Of a stretch of 64,000 nt of DNA, positions 38,640-47,489 are shown piece by piece. The stretch lies in assembly GCA_947629165.1 (NCBI GenBank), contig CANRCR010000003.1:1-64000 (forward strand), written 5' to 3'. Source of the stretch: an uncultured Bacilli bacterium (GTDB taxonomy: Bacteria; Bacillota_I; Bacilli_A; RF39; UBA660). Position numbers and translations under genes: made by a program. The first letter of the stretch is position 1; every line of letters starts with the position of its first letter. A model generated the notes under the pieces. That model made no database searches and was not told the DNA's origin. It was given only the letters and a program-made list of their open reading frames with translations.

Positions 38640-41010
38640 CGGTATCACCTCTTAAAAATGTTAAGTCTTTCTTTTCTTGTAAGTACACTTTATCTTCTTG
38701 TTTTAAATAACATAGTTCTTGAAATGGACAGTATTCACAGCCCTTTAAGTTTTTTCCAATTTGTTTTGGATTAATGGGAAAATGTCCCTGTACAATTTCA
38801 GTAATGGCTTGATCAATCTTGTTCTCCACCCACTTAGCTAGTGCTTCCATCTCTTGATCATCTAACACTTTACTATAATGTGCAAATCCATTCGCGGTCA
38901 TTTTAAGACCTCTTACGAGCGAACTATTTACATAATCTGGATCCATTTTTGAAAGTACTTCTTCATCACTATTGCTGTATCCTACCCAACGTAAATTTTC
39001 TTCCTTTAATTCACGGTAACTTTTATTTTTTTCAATCGTAATCTCGTTATTTAATATTTTTTGTAAATAGAATCCAGTAAATCTTGCCTTTGGAAAAAGG
39101 TTTGCTTTTTGTACTAAATAAAGATATACCGGAAGTTGCATTTCGATTCCATAATATAGATTAGAAAAGTCACTCGGAAGATGTCCTGTCTTGTAATCGA
39201 CGATGGCTAAATAGGTAGTCCCCTCTTCTTCCTTCGATAAAATTTTATCGACGACGCCAACAAAGTTTATTTTTATATTTTGATCTTTCTCGATTGTTAT
39301 CTTTTTTTCGTAGAGTGCTTGGTCAAAAGAAGTTATTTTATTCTGTTTTTTTATTGTCTCGATTACAAAAGAAAGTTCCTCTTTTAATTTTTTTAGAAAG
39401 AAGCGTTCTTTATTTGTCTCGGCTGCTTCTAAAAAAGGAGCATACGCTTGTTCTAAATCAAAATCTTTCGTAAAAGCACGAGCTAATATTTGATGAAAAA
39501 TCGTTCCTATACGAATGGCAAACGTTTCTTCTTTCGGTTCTAGTTTTAATATTTGTCCCATGTAATAACGAAAAGCACAACGGTAGTATTGGTCGAGACT
39601 CGTATAAGATAAGGTCAATTGTTGCTTAAGACGCGTATATAAATCTTTTTCTTGGACGCCTGTAAAATCATTTCGATACGTCAAATAAGGTATTTCTTTA
39701 AAGTGATTTCCATATCTTTCTAATGTTTTTGTTTTCATGCCATACTTGTTATATAAATCTAGACCCTCTACGAATTGTAGTTTGGCATCGAGCACACTAT
39801 AAATTTCGGTCGAATACGGTGCTTCTTCCACTTTCCATTCTTTCTCTTTGAGAAAAAGTGCCGGTTCATATTTTTCAAAAGCATCTTGGTCTTTATAAGT
39901 GATAATTAAATTTGATAGTTGCTCTAAATACGTAAGTAAATGTTTCTTTTCTTTTTGATTTTGTTCTTGCGTAGTACGTAGTCCTAATTTTTGTTTTTCA
40001 CGATTATTTAAATAGTCCTTATCTTCGATCACTTTCGGAAGATGTTCTTGATTACAACCGAGTAAAAAGATGAGATCGTCTACTTCAAAAGAACTGTATA
40101 GACTGCCGATTGTAACTTTTTCGCGATAGGTTACCGAAGGTATTGCGGTTTTTTTTAATTCCATCGTTAAAAGGGGGAGCAAATCTTTTACTTCCTTTGA
40201 ATAGAAACGGTAACGATTACTGATACTTATTAACAAGTCATAATAGGTTTTATCTTTTTCTTCTTGTAGCATAGTTACTACTTCTTCCCAAGTTTTAGAC
40301 GCCTTACAAATATTTAAATACTTTTGCCCCAAGACGGTTCCATACAATTTTGAGGTCGTAATTGGTTCGACTGGAATCTGGTAAAGTGAAAAGATACGCG
40401 GTAACACACTCTCGTATTCCGAAGTGACATTTAAAAGGTGCATTTTAGAGAAAGCAATTCCTTTTTCTTTTTGCTTACGAATCGTTTGAGCCACAAAACG
40501 AACTTCTTCTTCGATCGTAGTAAAATGATATACGTTCGGAACTTTCGTTGGAGGAAGGGGTTCCATTCGAATCACTTTTATATCCGAGGCCATTTCTTTT
40601 AACGCTTTTTCAATCAATTCATCGGAAGAAAAGGAATCGATTAAAATGGTTTTATTTTTTAAAGAATGACGAAAAAAGGAATTTGTTTTTAAAAGTCCTT
40701 TTTCCATTAATTCTTTTTTTAAATCGGCTAAAGCTTGTAACTTATCTTCTTCGTATTTTTTATTTTCATCGACATAGTAACTGTTTTCTAAATATATTTG
40801 GGCCAGTTCTGGGGTTATCTTTTTTTCTAGTAAAAGATACGTTAACGTTTTTTCATCGTAATCGTAGTAATACGCTTTTTTAAATTCTTCTTCGGTTAAT
40901 ACTTTTAATTTTACCAAGCAAGATTGTTGGTGGAAACAATCTAAGATGCGTTTTTTTTGACGAGATGGAATCAACAAAATTCCTTCTTTATCCAAATATT
41001 TTTCTAACAT
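38632..41010 (-). CDS. addB: ATP-dependent helicase/nuclease AddB/RexB-like subunit
   Basis: C-terminal nuclease (AIVDYKTGHLPS) with Fe-S cysteines YYRCAFRYY and KGCEYCPFQELC; overlaps addA. Start uncertain (track 41025). Confidence 0.85.
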   Translation of the reverse strand: MLEKYLDKEGILLIPSRQKKRILDCFHQQSCLVKLKVLTEEEFKKAYYYDYDEKTLTYLLLEKKITPELAQIYLENSYYVDENKKYEEDKLQALADLKKELMEKGLLKTNSFFRHSLKNKTILIDSFSSDELIEKALKEMASDIKVIRMEPLPPTKVPNVYHFTTIEEEVRFVAQTIRKQKEKGIAFSKMHLLNVTSEYESVLPRIFSLYQIPVEPITTSKLYGTVLGQKYLNICKASKTWEEVVTMLQEEKDKTYYDLLISISNRYRFYSKEVKDLLPLLTMELKKTAIPSVTYREKVTIGSLYSSFEVDDLIFLLGCNQEHLPKVIEDKDYLNNREKQKLGLRTTQEQNQKEKKHLLTYLEQLSNLIITYKDQDAFEKYEPALFLKEKEWKVEEAPYSTEIYSVLDAKLQFVEGLDLYNKYGMKTKTLERYGNHFKEIPYLTYRNDFTGVQEKDLYTRLKQQLTLSYTSLDQYYRCAFRYYMGQILKLEPKEETFAIRIGTIFHQILARAFTKDFDLEQAYAPFLEAAETNKERFFLKKLKEELSFVIETIKKQNKITSFDQALYEKKITIEKDQNIKINFVGVVDKILSKEEEGTTYLAIVDYKTGHLPSDFSNLYYGIEMQLPVYLYLVQKANLFPKARFTGFYLQKILNNEITIEKNKSYRELKEENLRWVGYSNSDEEVLSKMDPDYVNSSLVRGLKMTANGFAHYSKVLDDQEMEALAKWVENKIDQAITEIVQGHFPINPKQIGKNLKGCEYCPFQELCYLKQEDKVYLQEKKDLTFLRGDTDA

Positions 41011-41097
41011 GTGCTCACTTCCCATCTTTTTCTATTTTTATTATAAACTTTTTTAAAAAGATTGGAAAGACTAAGAACAGTTTTTGAACATCAAAAA

Positions 41098-41116
41098 AAG
41101 CGACTTCAAATCGCTT
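41098..41116 (-). terminator. terminator of 41120 gene
   Basis: AAGCGA..TCGCTT with T7 minus tail. Confidence 0.65.
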
Positions 41117-41119
41117 CTT

Positions 41120-41434
41120 TTATTTCTTCTTTTTCCAAAAAGTTCGCACTACATAAAATTCAAATACGACCATGATACCGAAGAAGCACCACATTAAAAT
41201 CGTCGAAAATAAACTATCGGTATATTTGTATATAATGGCTGGAATACTTGCTGGAAAACCGATTCGGTTAACTAATGCCGTAATTTCAGGCGCCCCGATA
41301 TTCTTGGCTAGGAAATCGACTAATCGTAAGAAAATATCGATAATACCTACGACGTAAACAAAGCTTGAAAAACGGCGAAAGCAACAAACTACTATTATGA
41401 TTATCGCTGCTATAATGATTAAATCCCAATACAT
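41120..41434 (-). CDS. hypothetical membrane protein
   Basis: About 104 aa hydrophobic ORF; SD AAAGGTGG; followed by a terminator. Confidence 0.55.
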   Translation of the reverse strand: MYWDLIIIAAIIIIVVCCFRRFSSFVYVVGIIDIFLRLVDFLAKNIGAPEITALVNRIGFPASIPAIIYKYTDSLFSTILMWCFFGIMVVFEFYVVRTFWKKKK

Positions 41435-41496
41435 ACTACTTACCACCTTTGATTATTCTTACTCTTTTTTAATTATAACAAAAATTTAATTTTTCT

Positions 41497-42021
41497 TCAA
41501 TTCCTAAAATAGGGATTTTCTTGTTTTTCCCAACCGAGATAAGTACTTGGCCCATGTCCTGGATAGACTTTAATATCATCATTATAAGTTTTTATTTTTT
41601 GAATACTCTTTTGTAAAGTTTCAAATGAACCGCCTTCAAAATCCCATCTTCCAACTGTTTCCCGAAATAAAAAATCGCCGGTAAATAGTATCTTTTCTTT
41701 CGAAAAATAAAAAGAGATAGAATCTTCGGTATGACCTGGCGTAAAAATTACCTGAAAAGAAAAAGGTCCTATTTTGTACTTTTTCTCTATTAGATTCTCA
41801 TACGTATACACCGGTACAGGATAATCTTTTTTTAATTCGTCCAAGGCACCGACATGATCAAAATGATGATGGGTAATAAGTACTCCCAGCACTTCTTTTA
41901 ATTCCTTTTTTATTTTCGGATATTCACTTCCCGGATCGATTACTAATTGTTTTCCTTGAATTTCTAAAATATAGCAATTTTCATCTAAACTTCCTTGCGT
42001 CGAAATCGTTTTAACCTTCAT
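41497..42021 (-). CDS. MBL-fold metallo-hydrolase (glyoxalase II-like)
   Basis: VLITHHHFDHVGALDEL, FTPGHTEDSISF, FTGDFLF, YPGHGPST. Start set at 42021. Confidence 0.9.
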   Translation of the reverse strand: MKVKTISTQGSLDENCYILEIQGKQLVIDPGSEYPKIKKELKEVLGVLITHHHFDHVGALDELKKDYPVPVYTYENLIEKKYKIGPFSFQVIFTPGHTEDSISFYFSKEKILFTGDFLFRETVGRWDFEGGSFETLQKSIQKIKTYNDDIKVYPGHGPSTYLGWEKQENPYFRN

Positions 42022-42649
42022 AGACAAGCCCTCTATTTTCTTGTTCACTTTGTCTTTTCGAATAGATACAGCCACAATAATTTTGACGATATAGATGATA
42101 TTGCTTCGATAATTCGATACTTCGTTTATACCCTTCTTTTTTCTTAAAATCCGAATATAAATAAGGAACTTTTACTTCTTCACTTAATTCTTTTCCAATT
42201 TCATTTAACCAATTACTATTCTTATGTGGACTCACCGATAAGGTCGTTCCAAAATAGTCAAAACCTTGCTCTTTGGCTACTTTTGCTGTTTCTTTTAAAC
42301 GAAGATGATAACAATCGTAGCAACGTTTTCCCCGTTCTTTTAAATCTTCTTTCCCTTCGGCCATTTTAAAGAAAGATTCCGGATCGTACTTTCCTTCGAT
42401 AAAATGGACCGGATATTTAAAATTCATTTCCTGTAAAAGTCTTTTTTCTTCTTCTACTCGTTTATGATATTCTTCTTTTTCCGTAATGTTCGGGTTGTAA
42501 TAAAAAATCGTAATCTTAAAATAGTTACTTAAATATTCTAAAACATAACTAGAACAAGGGGCACAACAAGCATGAAGTAATAAAGTAGGAACTTTTTCTG
42601 TTTCAACAAGTTCTTTAATTAATGTATCTAATACTAATTGATAGTTCAT
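42011..42649 (-). CDS. queH: epoxyqueuosine reductase QueH
   Basis: LLLHACCAPCSSYVLEYLSNYFKITIFYYNPNITEKEEYHKRVEE, RCYDCYHLRL, NYCGC. Start set at 42649. Confidence 0.92.
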   Translation of the reverse strand: MNYQLVLDTLIKELVETEKVPTLLLHACCAPCSSYVLEYLSNYFKITIFYYNPNITEKEEYHKRVEEEKRLLQEMNFKYPVHFIEGKYDPESFFKMAEGKEDLKERGKRCYDCYHLRLKETAKVAKEQGFDYFGTTLSVSPHKNSNWLNEIGKELSEEVKVPYLYSDFKKKEGYKRSIELSKQYHLYRQNYCGCIYSKRQSEQENRGLVYEG

Positions 42650-42697
42650 CGATAGCACCTCTTTTTCCATTTATCAAACTTATTATAGCAAAGAAAA

Positions 42698-42715
42698 AAG
42701 AGTACGACTACTCTT
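42698..42715 (-). terminator. terminator of yebC-like gene
   Basis: AAGAGTA-CGAC-TACTCTT. Confidence 0.7.
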
Positions 42716-43433
42716 AATCTTCTAAATTTGTATATACGTCTTGCACATCGTCGATATCTTCCAAAGCTTCGATTAAGCCATAGACTTTTTCTTCGTCTTC
42801 TTCTGAAATTGTCATCTTGTTACTTGCAACGAAGGTAACTTCACTCTTTAAAAAGTTAGTAACCCCTATTCCTTCGAGGGCTTCTTTTACTTTTAAGAAA
42901 TCTTCTGGTTGAGTATAGATATAAAAGTTCTCTTCATCGGATTGGAAGTCTTCTGCTCCGGCATCGATCGAAGTCATCATAACGTCATCTTCCGAGACTG
43001 CTTTATCGGTGATAATTACCCCTTTACGGCTAAATAGATAACTGACACTTCCATCGGTTCCAAGGTTTCCTCCCCGTTTGGTAAATGTCGAACGAACGGA
43101 TGATGCCGTACGATTACGGTTATCCGTTAAACAGTCGACCATAATGGCTACTCCGCTTGGTCCGTATCCTTCATAACGAATACTTTCGAAAACTTCTTGG
43201 CCTCCTGCACCTGTCGCTTTATCGATTGCTTTTTGAATATTATCTTTTGGCATATTGGCCGCTCTTGCTTTTTCGAGAACTAAACGAAGACTTGCATTGT
43301 TATCGGGATTCCCATCGGTTCCTCTTGCTGCCACATAGATTTCTTTGGCGATTTTTTGGAATACTTTTCCTCTTGCTTGATCGAGCATATCCTTCTTACG
43401 ATGGATGGTTGCCCATTTTGAATGTCCACTCAT
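42714..43433 (-). CDS. YebC/PmpR-family protein
   Basis: MSGHSKWATIHRKKDMLDQARGKVFQKIAKEIYVAAR, NMPKDNIQKAIDKATG. Start set at 43433 (SD GGAGGAGG). Confidence 0.95.
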   Translation of the reverse strand: MSGHSKWATIHRKKDMLDQARGKVFQKIAKEIYVAARGTDGNPDNNASLRLVLEKARAANMPKDNIQKAIDKATGAGGQEVFESIRYEGYGPSGVAIMVDCLTDNRNRTASSVRSTFTKRGGNLGTDGSVSYLFSRKGVIITDKAVSEDDVMMTSIDAGAEDFQSDEENFYIYTQPEDFLKVKEALEGIGVTNFLKSEVTFVASNKMTISEEDEEKVYGLIEALEDIDDVQDVYTNLED

Positions 43434-43540
43434 GACATTTCCTCCTCCCACGTTATTGATCGAACTAAGATTAACAATCTTATATTATCATAAAATGACC
43501 AAGAAGAAAAGAAATTAACAAAAAAGTCTATCTTTTTACT

Positions 43541-44344
43541 TTAAAAAGTTATTTTTGATGTGATCGGTACAAAGGTATTCGTTTTGTTATCTTTCACCCA
43601 AAGTTGATCGGTGGCTTTACCGAGCGTATCTTCTTTTACTTCCATAAAGCCGTAATCAAAACCGACCACATAGTAATATTGATCGAGGGAATTATATCTT
43701 AAGTAAGCAAGATACGTTTTTCCTTCTTCTGGAATGAGTCCTCGATCTGTTGACGTCATCGTACTTGTGTCGGCTCCAGAGGATTTGGCAAGATCTATTA
43801 ACTTTTCAGCATCATCGACATGCTTAATCCACTCTTCCCATGGCATATGTCCCCCTTGCTTTACCAAAATGATATCTTTTTCCGCCGTTCCCTTGATTGT
43901 CGCTTCAATACTTCCTTTATGATAGGTCATAATCGAAGCCGTAGATTCTTTCGTTTTAGGATTATAATTTTGCATGTACTCGGTTTCGTCCACTTTTACT
44001 AATGCGACTACATCACTATGATCGTATAGACTTTGTGGATTCGATATATCCCAAGCAAGATCCATCGATTCTCCAAACTCTAATAAATTTTCATCGAAGG
44101 TTTCTGAAGGCGTAATCGTAGGATCTGCGACCGAACTTTCCTTATTACTTTGGAAGTTGGAAGAACTACTACCCACTACTACCCAGGTCACTACAAGAAG
44201 TACAAAGGATCCCATGACCCACTGTATTTTCCAAGGACTTATCTTTGACTTTTTTTCTATTTTATCTTCTAATTGATAAAATTCTGTTTTTTTCATCGTT
44301 TGCACTTTCTCTTTAAATTGATTTTTTAATAAGGATTTACGCAT
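43541..44344 (-). CDS. putative anti-sigma/ECF-associated membrane protein
   Basis: Single TM after a ~45-aa cytoplasmic segment, extracytoplasmic C-term; overlaps the ECF sigma gene by 8 nt. Confidence 0.65.
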   Translation of the reverse strand: MRKSLLKNQFKEKVQTMKKTEFYQLEDKIEKKSKISPWKIQWVMGSFVLLVVTWVVVGSSSSNFQSNKESSVADPTITPSETFDENLLEFGESMDLAWDISNPQSLYDHSDVVALVKVDETEYMQNYNPKTKESTASIMTYHKGSIEATIKGTAEKDIILVKQGGHMPWEEWIKHVDDAEKLIDLAKSSGADTSTMTSTDRGLIPEEGKTYLAYLRYNSLDQYYYVVGFDYGFMEVKEDTLGKATDQLWVKDNKTNTFVPITSKITF

Positions 44345-44843
44345 CGTATTTCACCTTTTCTTTCTTTATTTCTTTAATTGTTCGATACAAGTAATTCTTT
44401 ACTTGAGATTCTGTTAAGTTAAAAATATCGGCTATTTCTTTAAGCGTGTAATCGAAATAGTAATAATAGTAAAATATTTTTCCAATAAGGGCATTTTTAT
44501 TTTTGAAATATTGAAATAGTTCTTCTACTTGTACTTGATCGAGTACTTCTTTTTCCAAATTGTATGATGTAGGAATTTGTTCTATCGAATCCATTTCCAT
44601 TTCTTCTTCGCGGTATGTTTTTTCTCGATAATGTTTTCGATAATACGATTTTATTTTCTTTGTTACAATTCCCATCAAATAACGTTTGGGATCTTCTATT
44701 TTTCCTTTTTTCCATTTTCGATAAAAGGAAAGATATATCTCTTGTATTAAATCGTCCACATCTTCTATATGGTGACAACGATAGAGCACTATTTTCAATA
44801 CTTCATCGTAGGTCTCTTCATAAATTTGTTCCCAAGTTCGCAT
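44337..44843 (-). CDS. ECF-type RNA polymerase sigma factor
   Basis: sigma2 DDLIQEIYLSFYRKWKKGKIEDPKRYLMGIVTKKIKSYYRK and sigma4 YFDYTLKEIADIFNLTESQVKNYLYRTIKEIKKE. Confidence 0.9.
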   Translation of the reverse strand: MRTWEQIYEETYDEVLKIVLYRCHHIEDVDDLIQEIYLSFYRKWKKGKIEDPKRYLMGIVTKKIKSYYRKHYREKTYREEEMEMDSIEQIPTSYNLEKEVLDQVQVEELFQYFKNKNALIGKIFYYYYYFDYTLKEIADIFNLTESQVKNYLYRTIKEIKKEKVKYDA

Positions 44844-44875
44844 ACTTCATCTCTCTTTCTTGTTTCGTTTGTATC

Positions 44876-44902
44876 GTCGCTTTGACCCTTAAAAAAGTTT
44901 CA
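44876..44902 (-). promoter_or_regulatory. candidate ECF-type autoregulatory promoter
   Basis: Minus strand TGAAAC (44902-44897), 17-nt spacer, CGAC (44879-44876), 32 nt upstream of the sigma-factor ATG. Confidence 0.55.
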
Positions 44903-44914
44903 AAAAAAAGCAAA

Positions 44915-44935
44915 AAAACTAGCAAAACTAGTTTT
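44915..44935 (-). terminator. terminator of obg
   Basis: AAAACTAG-CAAAA-CTAGTTTT, T7 minus tail; overlaps the stop. Confidence 0.75.
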
Positions 44936-46208
44936 AATGATTGTATTCAAATTCAAAATCTAAAATACGTACCTTATCGCCATCTTTTGCGCCTAGTGAT
45001 TCGAGTTTGTCATCGATTCCTATTTTTCGAAGACGTCTTGCAAAACGAAGAATACCTTCTTGCGAATTGAATTTGGTCATTTGGAAAACTTTTTCAATTT
45101 CTTTTCCAGCGATGACCCAAGTACCATCATCTTCGCGTGTAATGGTATAGGCATCTTCTTTTTTGAAGGTATAAAGAACATGACTTTCAAATTGATCTTC
45201 TTCGTATAAAGGTTCTGTTTCCTGTTTTTCTAATAAGTCTGCGAGCGCCGTTAAGACATCGTCTAGGCCTTGTTGATTCATGGCCGATATCGGATAGACT
45301 TGGACCTTCGTATGTTTTTGAAAGCGTTTTAAATTTTCTTTGGCATCCGGTAAATCCATTTTATTGGCAATTACCACTTGCGGTTTTTTCATTAACTTTT
45401 CACTAAAAAGCGATAGTTCTTTGTTGATCGTCTCGTAGTCTTCTATCGGATCTCTTCCTTCAAAAGAACCCATATCGATTACATGTGCAATAATTTTGGT
45501 CCGTTCGATATGACGTAAAAATTGATCTCCTAAACCTTCGCCATGACTCGCACCTTCGATTAATCCAGGAAGATCGGCCATCACAAAACTTCTTCCATCC
45601 TTCGTACGAACTACACCGAGCGATGGACTTAAAGTCGTAAAATGATATGCCGCAATTTTGGGTTTCGATTTAGAAACGGTCGCTAATAACGTAGATTTTC
45701 CAACACTTGGAAGTCCTACCAAACCGACATCCGCAATCAGTTTTAATTCGACATGTAAAATTTTCTTTTCGCCCGGTTCTCCATTTTCTGAAAAATCAGG
45801 AGCGGTATTCCGTTGCGTCTTAAAAGCCGTATTTCCTCTTCCTCCACGGCCGCCATAAGCGACAATGGCCTCGTCGTCTTTTCCTACTAAATCGGCTAAA
45901 ATGAGACCGGTATCGGTATCGGTTACCACCGTTCCTTGCGGTACTTTAACAATCACATCTTCGGCATTTTTTCCATGTTGATTTTTTCCTTTGCCGTTTT
46001 CTCCTTTTTTTCCTTTAATTGTCTTTTGATAGCGAAGATCGAGCAAAGTATGAAGTCCTTCATCTACTTTGAAGATAATATTGGCTCCTCTTCCTCCGTT
46101 TCCTCCGAAAGGACCTCCCATCGGAACATATTTTTCGCGTCTGAAAGCGGTGCAGCCATCTCCCCCGTTTCCGGCTTCTACTTTTAATATAACGTCATCA
46201 ATAAACAT
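44934..46208 (-). CDS. obg: GTPase Obg/CgtA
   Basis: Gly-rich Obg fold [66 protein letters not shown]-terminal OCT domain. Confidence 0.97.
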   Translation of the reverse strand: MFIDDVILKVEAGNGGDGCTAFRREKYVPMGGPFGGNGGRGANIIFKVDEGLHTLLDLRYQKTIKGKKGENGKGKNQHGKNAEDVIVKVPQGTVVTDTDTGLILADLVGKDDEAIVAYGGRGGRGNTAFKTQRNTAPDFSENGEPGEKKILHVELKLIADVGLVGLPSVGKSTLLATVSKSKPKIAAYHFTTLSPSLGVVRTKDGRSFVMADLPGLIEGASHGEGLGDQFLRHIERTKIIAHVIDMGSFEGRDPIEDYETINKELSLFSEKLMKKPQVVIANKMDLPDAKENLKRFQKHTKVQVYPISAMNQQGLDDVLTALADLLEKQETEPLYEEDQFESHVLYTFKKEDAYTITREDDGTWVIAGKEIEKVFQMTKFNSQEGILRFARRLRKIGIDDKLESLGAKDGDKVRILDFEFEYNH

Positions 46209-46276
46209 GGGAATCCCTTCCTTTCGTAGGCCTATTTTATCATTTTCTTCTCATTAAATCAACTCTATTATAACAT

Positions 46277-46302
46277 AAAAAGAGGCTTTTATTCCTCTTT
46301 TT
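46277..46302 (-). terminator. terminator of pgi
   Basis: AAAAAGAGG..CCTCTTTTT overlapping the last codons. Confidence 0.75.
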
Positions 46303-47488
46303 GTAAGGCTTGTTGAACGAGTTCTTTATACCGTTCTACACCCGGTTGATCAAATGGATTTATTTCTAGTAAATAGCCTCCAATTGCCGCAGTTAGAAAA
46401 TAGAAATAGATTAGTTCTCCAAGCGTATAAGCATCTAATCGGTCAAGTTCGATCAAGATTGTTTGGGTATTTCCTTCTTGATGGGCTTTGGCGACTTGAT
46501 CTACAACTAAATTATTGATTTCATGTAAATCTTTTTCTTTGCTCGGTACCCATAAGTTTTCTGAATTTTCGATTTTGATAACGGTTTCAAAAGCAATATC
46601 GGCACCTTCTTGTAAATATTGTCCTAACGAATGAAGATTTGCAGTAAAGAAATTGGGAACCGGTAAAATTCCTTTTTTATTTTTACCTTGTGTCTCTCCT
46701 AAAAGTTGACCTACCCATTTCCCAAACGATTCTAATTTCTCTTCGTAAAAAGTAATTAACTCCACCGGAAAATGGGCTTGTTCCTGTTGATAACGAAGGG
46801 AAGCATACGTAAAGGCATCTTCTAAATAGTGAATACCATTTCTTGCTCCTTTTAATAACAAATCGATATCGACTCCTCCGATGGCTACCGGAAGAAGACC
46901 TACTACCGTTAAGCAAGAGAAACGTCCCCCAATGTTACGCGGTACTTCAAACAAACGGTAACCTTCTTCTTGTGCATGTTTTAAAAGGCTTCCTTTTTCC
47001 CGATTGGTCGTAACCACAATTCGCTTTTGATAATCTGGATACCGTTCCTTCATTTTCGCTTCAATAAGTTCAAAAGCGATCGAAGGCTCTAATGTATTGC
47101 CTGATTTCGAAATGACATTTACATACACATTTCTTTCGTTCATAAGATTTTGTACGGAAGTAAGATATTCGCTCGATAAAGAAGTTCCTGCAAAAATTAC
47201 TTCGATGGCGGATTTTTGAAAATACGGATTCAAAGCATCTAGAATCGCTTTGGCTCCTAAATAAGAACCTCCTATACCGATTACGATTAAAGTATCGGCA
47301 TGGTTTGTTTCCATTTCTTCTTTGAGTGCTTTGATGCGATTTATTTCTTCTTGTGTAACGGTTCGATCAATATCGAGCCAATCACTCATCGGAAACGATG
47401 GATTTAGTTTTTCACGCCAATCTTTCTTGGAATTTTCTAATAATTTCGTTTGATCTGGTACACAATATTTTGTATTTAAGTGAAGCAT
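46289..47488 (-). CDS. pgi: glucose-6-phosphate isomerase
   Basis: IVIGIGGSYLGAKA, NVISKSGNTLEPSIAFE, NPFDQPGVERYKEL. Confidence 0.95.
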   Translation of the reverse strand: MLHLNTKYCVPDQTKLLENSKKDWREKLNPSFPMSDWLDIDRTVTQEEINRIKALKEEMETNHADTLIVIGIGGSYLGAKAILDALNPYFQKSAIEVIFAGTSLSSEYLTSVQNLMNERNVYVNVISKSGNTLEPSIAFELIEAKMKERYPDYQKRIVVTTNREKGSLLKHAQEEGYRLFEVPRNIGGRFSCLTVVGLLPVAIGGVDIDLLLKGARNGIHYLEDAFTYASLRYQQEQAHFPVELITFYEEKLESFGKWVGQLLGETQGKNKKGILPVPNFFTANLHSLGQYLQEGADIAFETVIKIENSENLWVPSKEKDLHEINNLVVDQVAKAHQEGNTQTILIELDRLDAYTLGELIYFYFLTAAIGGYLLEINPFDQPGVERYKELVQQALQKEE

Positions 47489-47489
47489 T

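Noticed and set aside
44615-45070. Plus-strand 151-aa ORF across sigma factor and obg
   Set aside because: Crosses the obg terminator and the ECF promoter; antisense to two well-supported genes.
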